Part shown: positions 60,984 to 64,000 of the stretch, piece by piece
Layout of the letters: each line of letters opens with the position of its first letter
How positions within the stretch are numbered: the stretch's first letter is position 1
Origin: Rostratula benghalensis
Lineage: Eukaryota > Chordata > Aves > Charadriiformes > Rostratulidae
Length of the DNA: 64,000 nt
Direction: 5' to 3'
NCBI GenBank assembly: GCA_013399305.1
Contig: VXAI01000009.1
Coordinates: 2,142,312 to 2,206,311, forward strand
Made by a program: the position numbers and the translations under genes
The notes under the pieces: generated by a model
What the model saw: the letters and a program-made list of their open reading frames with translations, nothing else
Databases searched by the model: none
What the model was told of the DNA's origin: nothing

Positions 60984-63900
60984 TTTTTCAAGCTATGAGC
61001 CTGTCAGGTATCAGAATGGATTCTGTGCAGTCCCTGTCACTGGATATATTATGAACAGCTTTAGAGTTCCATAGAGAAATGGACTGGTCCTGCTGGTATG
61101 GAGGAAATGGTATGGACTAAGAGTCTTCACAAGAAGCTCCTGGTTGGGAAGCTGGTTGTGATTTATGCCTGTGTGATTGCCAAAGCTGTTGCTACCACAT
61201 GAAAAGAATTTGACTCAATTGGCTGTCCCATTTGTGCCATAGATGTATTTCCAAGTCAAAGAGCATCTTTAACACTTTCCTTCAGAAGAATAGAGTGCTG
61301 CTCAAAGTGACAGCCTGTGGCAGATGGCTCATTTCTAGAGGTGATTGCAGCAAACATCAATCTCTGTCTTTACTGAAGGGGCTTTAAGAGTTGCAAACAA
61401 ATCAATTGCTAGTAAATATTAGTGACATGGAAAACGTATGTATTCAAGGGTCACCTTTTAGAATTGTTTTACTCTAGCAGGTGGGCATCTTTTTAAGAAA
61501 CCTTCTGGTGCTTGGTAAAACTCAGTGACAGCAAAATATGGCACTTCTGTAGCTATGAGTTTTTGTGGCAGTTTCTGGCTTCAGATGATGCTGTTGAAGG
61601 ACTCTTCCTGTGGTTCTTTATATGACCAAGTAGACCTTATCAGGATATTTTCAAAACAGTGTGCTATTTTGCCAAATGCAGTATGTTTTCCAGAAGTGTA
61701 TTAGTTCTAATAAGGTTGGAGAGATGAAAACTTTGACTTTTTTTCCTAGTATTTTACAGCTGAGTAATGAAGTCACTGGCCTGAGATGTGAGACCAGTTA
61801 TTGCAAATGAGCTGCTGAGAGACATGAACTTGGCTCAGCAACCTTATAGGCCAGTCCCCTATGCAAACATTTTCCCCTGGGTGAAAAAGGACATCAAAAT
61901 ACTTTCTATTTCTGCAAAAGAGTGTCAGGGAAAGAGGGACATTTTCTGCTTAGCAATTTGTGAAGTACCTGAGGTGCCTGCTGCTTGCCCATGATGCTGT
62001 ATTGCATTGTTCCCTATGATTTGTTAGTGTGTTTCTTTGTCCCTTTCCCTTTACCTGGGTCTGGATGGCGACGGTGTTTTAACCTTCAGGGTTGTGCGAG
62101 GCATGTGAAGTTACTGCTACTCTTTTCACGGTTTGCAAGTCAGAGTCTCTTGGCTGATAACTAATGTAAATTAGCATGTAGCTGCAAGGAGGAGCTGATG
62201 ATCTCTTATTTTCCTCCAGTAATTCATATTAGACAGTTCACCTTAGACTCAGATCTTAACCCTCTTCTAGATGCTCCCATTTCTACCCTCTAGCCCCAGC
62301 TTTTCTGTTCCCGTTCTTGGATTATAAACTCTTCAGGGATCTCTTGTTTGTGTTGTGACCCACTGTTTTCCAACTTGATCACATCAGCTTCCACACTGGA
62401 ACATGGCTAACGGCTTGTGGGAATGGGGAAAAGACAGGGCTGCTTGTCTGCTCTCACCTCCCATCCTGCATGTGACTTACAGAGCAGACTGTCAGACTAG
62501 CTCTTTCTAATGCTACTGTGGCTGGAGTCAGTCGTGGTTTGGTCTACATAATCCATTACATACTTCTATTACCACTTCACAGGCTCATGTTTAATTAGGA
62601 TGTATGTTTTAATAAAAACTTTTCTTCTGTTTATATCTAAAAAACACTCAGTAGCTGTATGGATGAGATATCACTGTGGCGACTGCCACAGCTCAGCAGT
62701 ATGCCCGAAACTGGAGGTGACAAGGAGCAATAACCATGCCATACTTGAGCATGAGGGGCTTTTTAAACTTCCTCCTACGTGAGAGTTTAGAGTCCTGTCC
62801 TTCTGCCTGTATCAAGCAAAATTGTATCTGATTCTTACCTTTATTCCCTACTGACTTCGTTTCTCAGCTGTGGCTGTTTTGGAAAACAGAAACCTCTCTG
62901 AAATGCAGAACACCTATACACTACGTATTATACTTCTTTGTGTGAAACTATTCAACTGCATTGTAACTTGGGATCCTGAATAATATTCCTTCATTTATGG
63001 GTCTAGAGAGCTGGTGTTCCATGCTGTGTTGTAGTGTACTCTCAGGAAGGATTTTATTATTTATTGAATTTCTTACTTACTGAATAAACATTAAAATCTA
63101 ACAAAGGAAGTATTACTGTAGAGATAGGCAAGTGATGTTCACAATAAATATATTGCCTGCAGGTCACCATTCAGGTCACTATTTTAATGTTTTTTCCTGA
63201 CTTTAGGAATAAAAGATTATTTCAAGAAGCTTTTAAATTTATTTTCTTCATTTCTTTCTCTTATCACGTAGGACTAGTCTACACACAAGCTGATACCAAG
63301 AGCATTAAAAATATTTTGGTGTTAAGTCTGCTTATAGATTGGTCTTTCCTCTTAGCTTTGAAGTCTTGCCTATACAGAGAAAATTACTGCTGATGGCCTG
63401 TGAGCAATGTATGCAGTTGAGCTGATAATGAACATAACTTGTCTGCACGTGTCAAACAGGATAAACCTTCTTCTACTCCTTATAGGAATTGTGGCTGAAA
63501 CACAGTTAAATCCCGAGATTTCTTAGTACAGATTTTACAAGCTTTGTTTTCTAACTGCAGGCATTTAAGGATGGTCTGGTTTTCCCATGAGTGCTCACCT
63601 TCTACTTTCTTTCATGCTGTTAAGCAAGTGTGAGGGTCTTCAAAGCCCTTGGGTCTGTCTAGTGTGGCAACCACCAGCCCAGAGGCTGTGGTGGGAACTG
63701 ATGTTCCTGGTTCCACAGGCCAACATCCCACAGCTGCATTCCCTTGAGATTGCACTCACATTGCTAGGGTGATCCATTTTCTAAGGTTGCTCTGGCAGCT
63801 CAGGTATACACGAACAAAAAATATGGTTCTTTCTCGTTATACATATTTGGTTGCCTTGGTAACCAGAGAATAATTCATCTGAAATGCAACTGGATAGGAT

Positions 63901-64000
63901 AATTGATATATTTTGAGGAATGCCTACAGGCAATAATAGGGATTTGTCTGTCACCAACTGTTCTGGGCTTCAGAAAAAATAAGGCTAATCTCTGAAATAG

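Larger units (their letters stand above)
58497..64000. other. Non-coding unique sequence to the window end
   Basis: No gene or transposon was recognised. The densest CpG patch (59.76-60.04 kb) and a thrice-repeated 11-mer (60.94 kb) are listed separately. The part 62.07-62.23 kb (GGTTGTGCGAGG through to TAATTCATATTAGAC) is repeat-free with homeodomain cores and is a weaker regulatory candidate. The remaining frames are short and match nothing known. Confidence 0.6.

Overview
The window reads as nuclear, non-coding DNA from a bird. The main evidence is the repeats. Four clear fragments of the CR1 retrotransposon 3' end are present (33.9, 38.0, 40.8 and 46.1 kb), plus one older relic (48.9 kb) and one doubtful scrap (55.0 kb). 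One of them ends in the ATTCTATG-type tandem terminus typical of avian CR1. CpG is scarce outside a few clusters, homopolymer T/A runs are common, and there is no operon-like packing of reading frames. I cannot name the species or locus. Galliforms fit, but nothing in the sequence proves it. No protein-coding gene, tRNA, rRNA, known microRNA or CRISPR array could be supported. The longest stop-free frame (8819-9376) starts at GTG, has its first ATG only at codon 162, and resembles nothing I recognise. The window is therefore best read as part of a gene desert or a very long intron. Layout: 1-8.6 kb is unique sequence with a CpG-rich patch at 3.34-3.74 kb and a striking run of three perfect short inverted repeats at 6.225-6.313 kb. 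8.6-33.9 kb is almost repeat-free unique DNA with CpG-retaining patches near 9.7, 14.4 and 21.2 kb, a near-palindrome at 13.34 kb and a few simple repeats. 33.9-49.1 kb holds all the clear CR1 pieces, separated by unique sequence with CpG-retaining patches at 42.0 kb (containing a 9-bp-arm hairpin) and 44.9 kb. 49.1-64 kb is again mostly unique, with a 20-bp tandem duplication (52.83 kb), a G-quadruplex-type G-run block (55.86 kb), CA and TTTTG microsatellites (58.2 and 58.5 kb), the densest CpG patch (59.76-60.04 kb) and a thrice-repeated 11-mer (60.94 kb). No set of genes works together here. The plausible functional content is regulatory: CpG-retaining, repeat-free patches that would be candidates for conserved non-coding elements. 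That is inference and needs a cross-species alignment. I found no convincing new biological system. The best anomaly is the inverted-repeat cluster at 6.2-6.3 kb.
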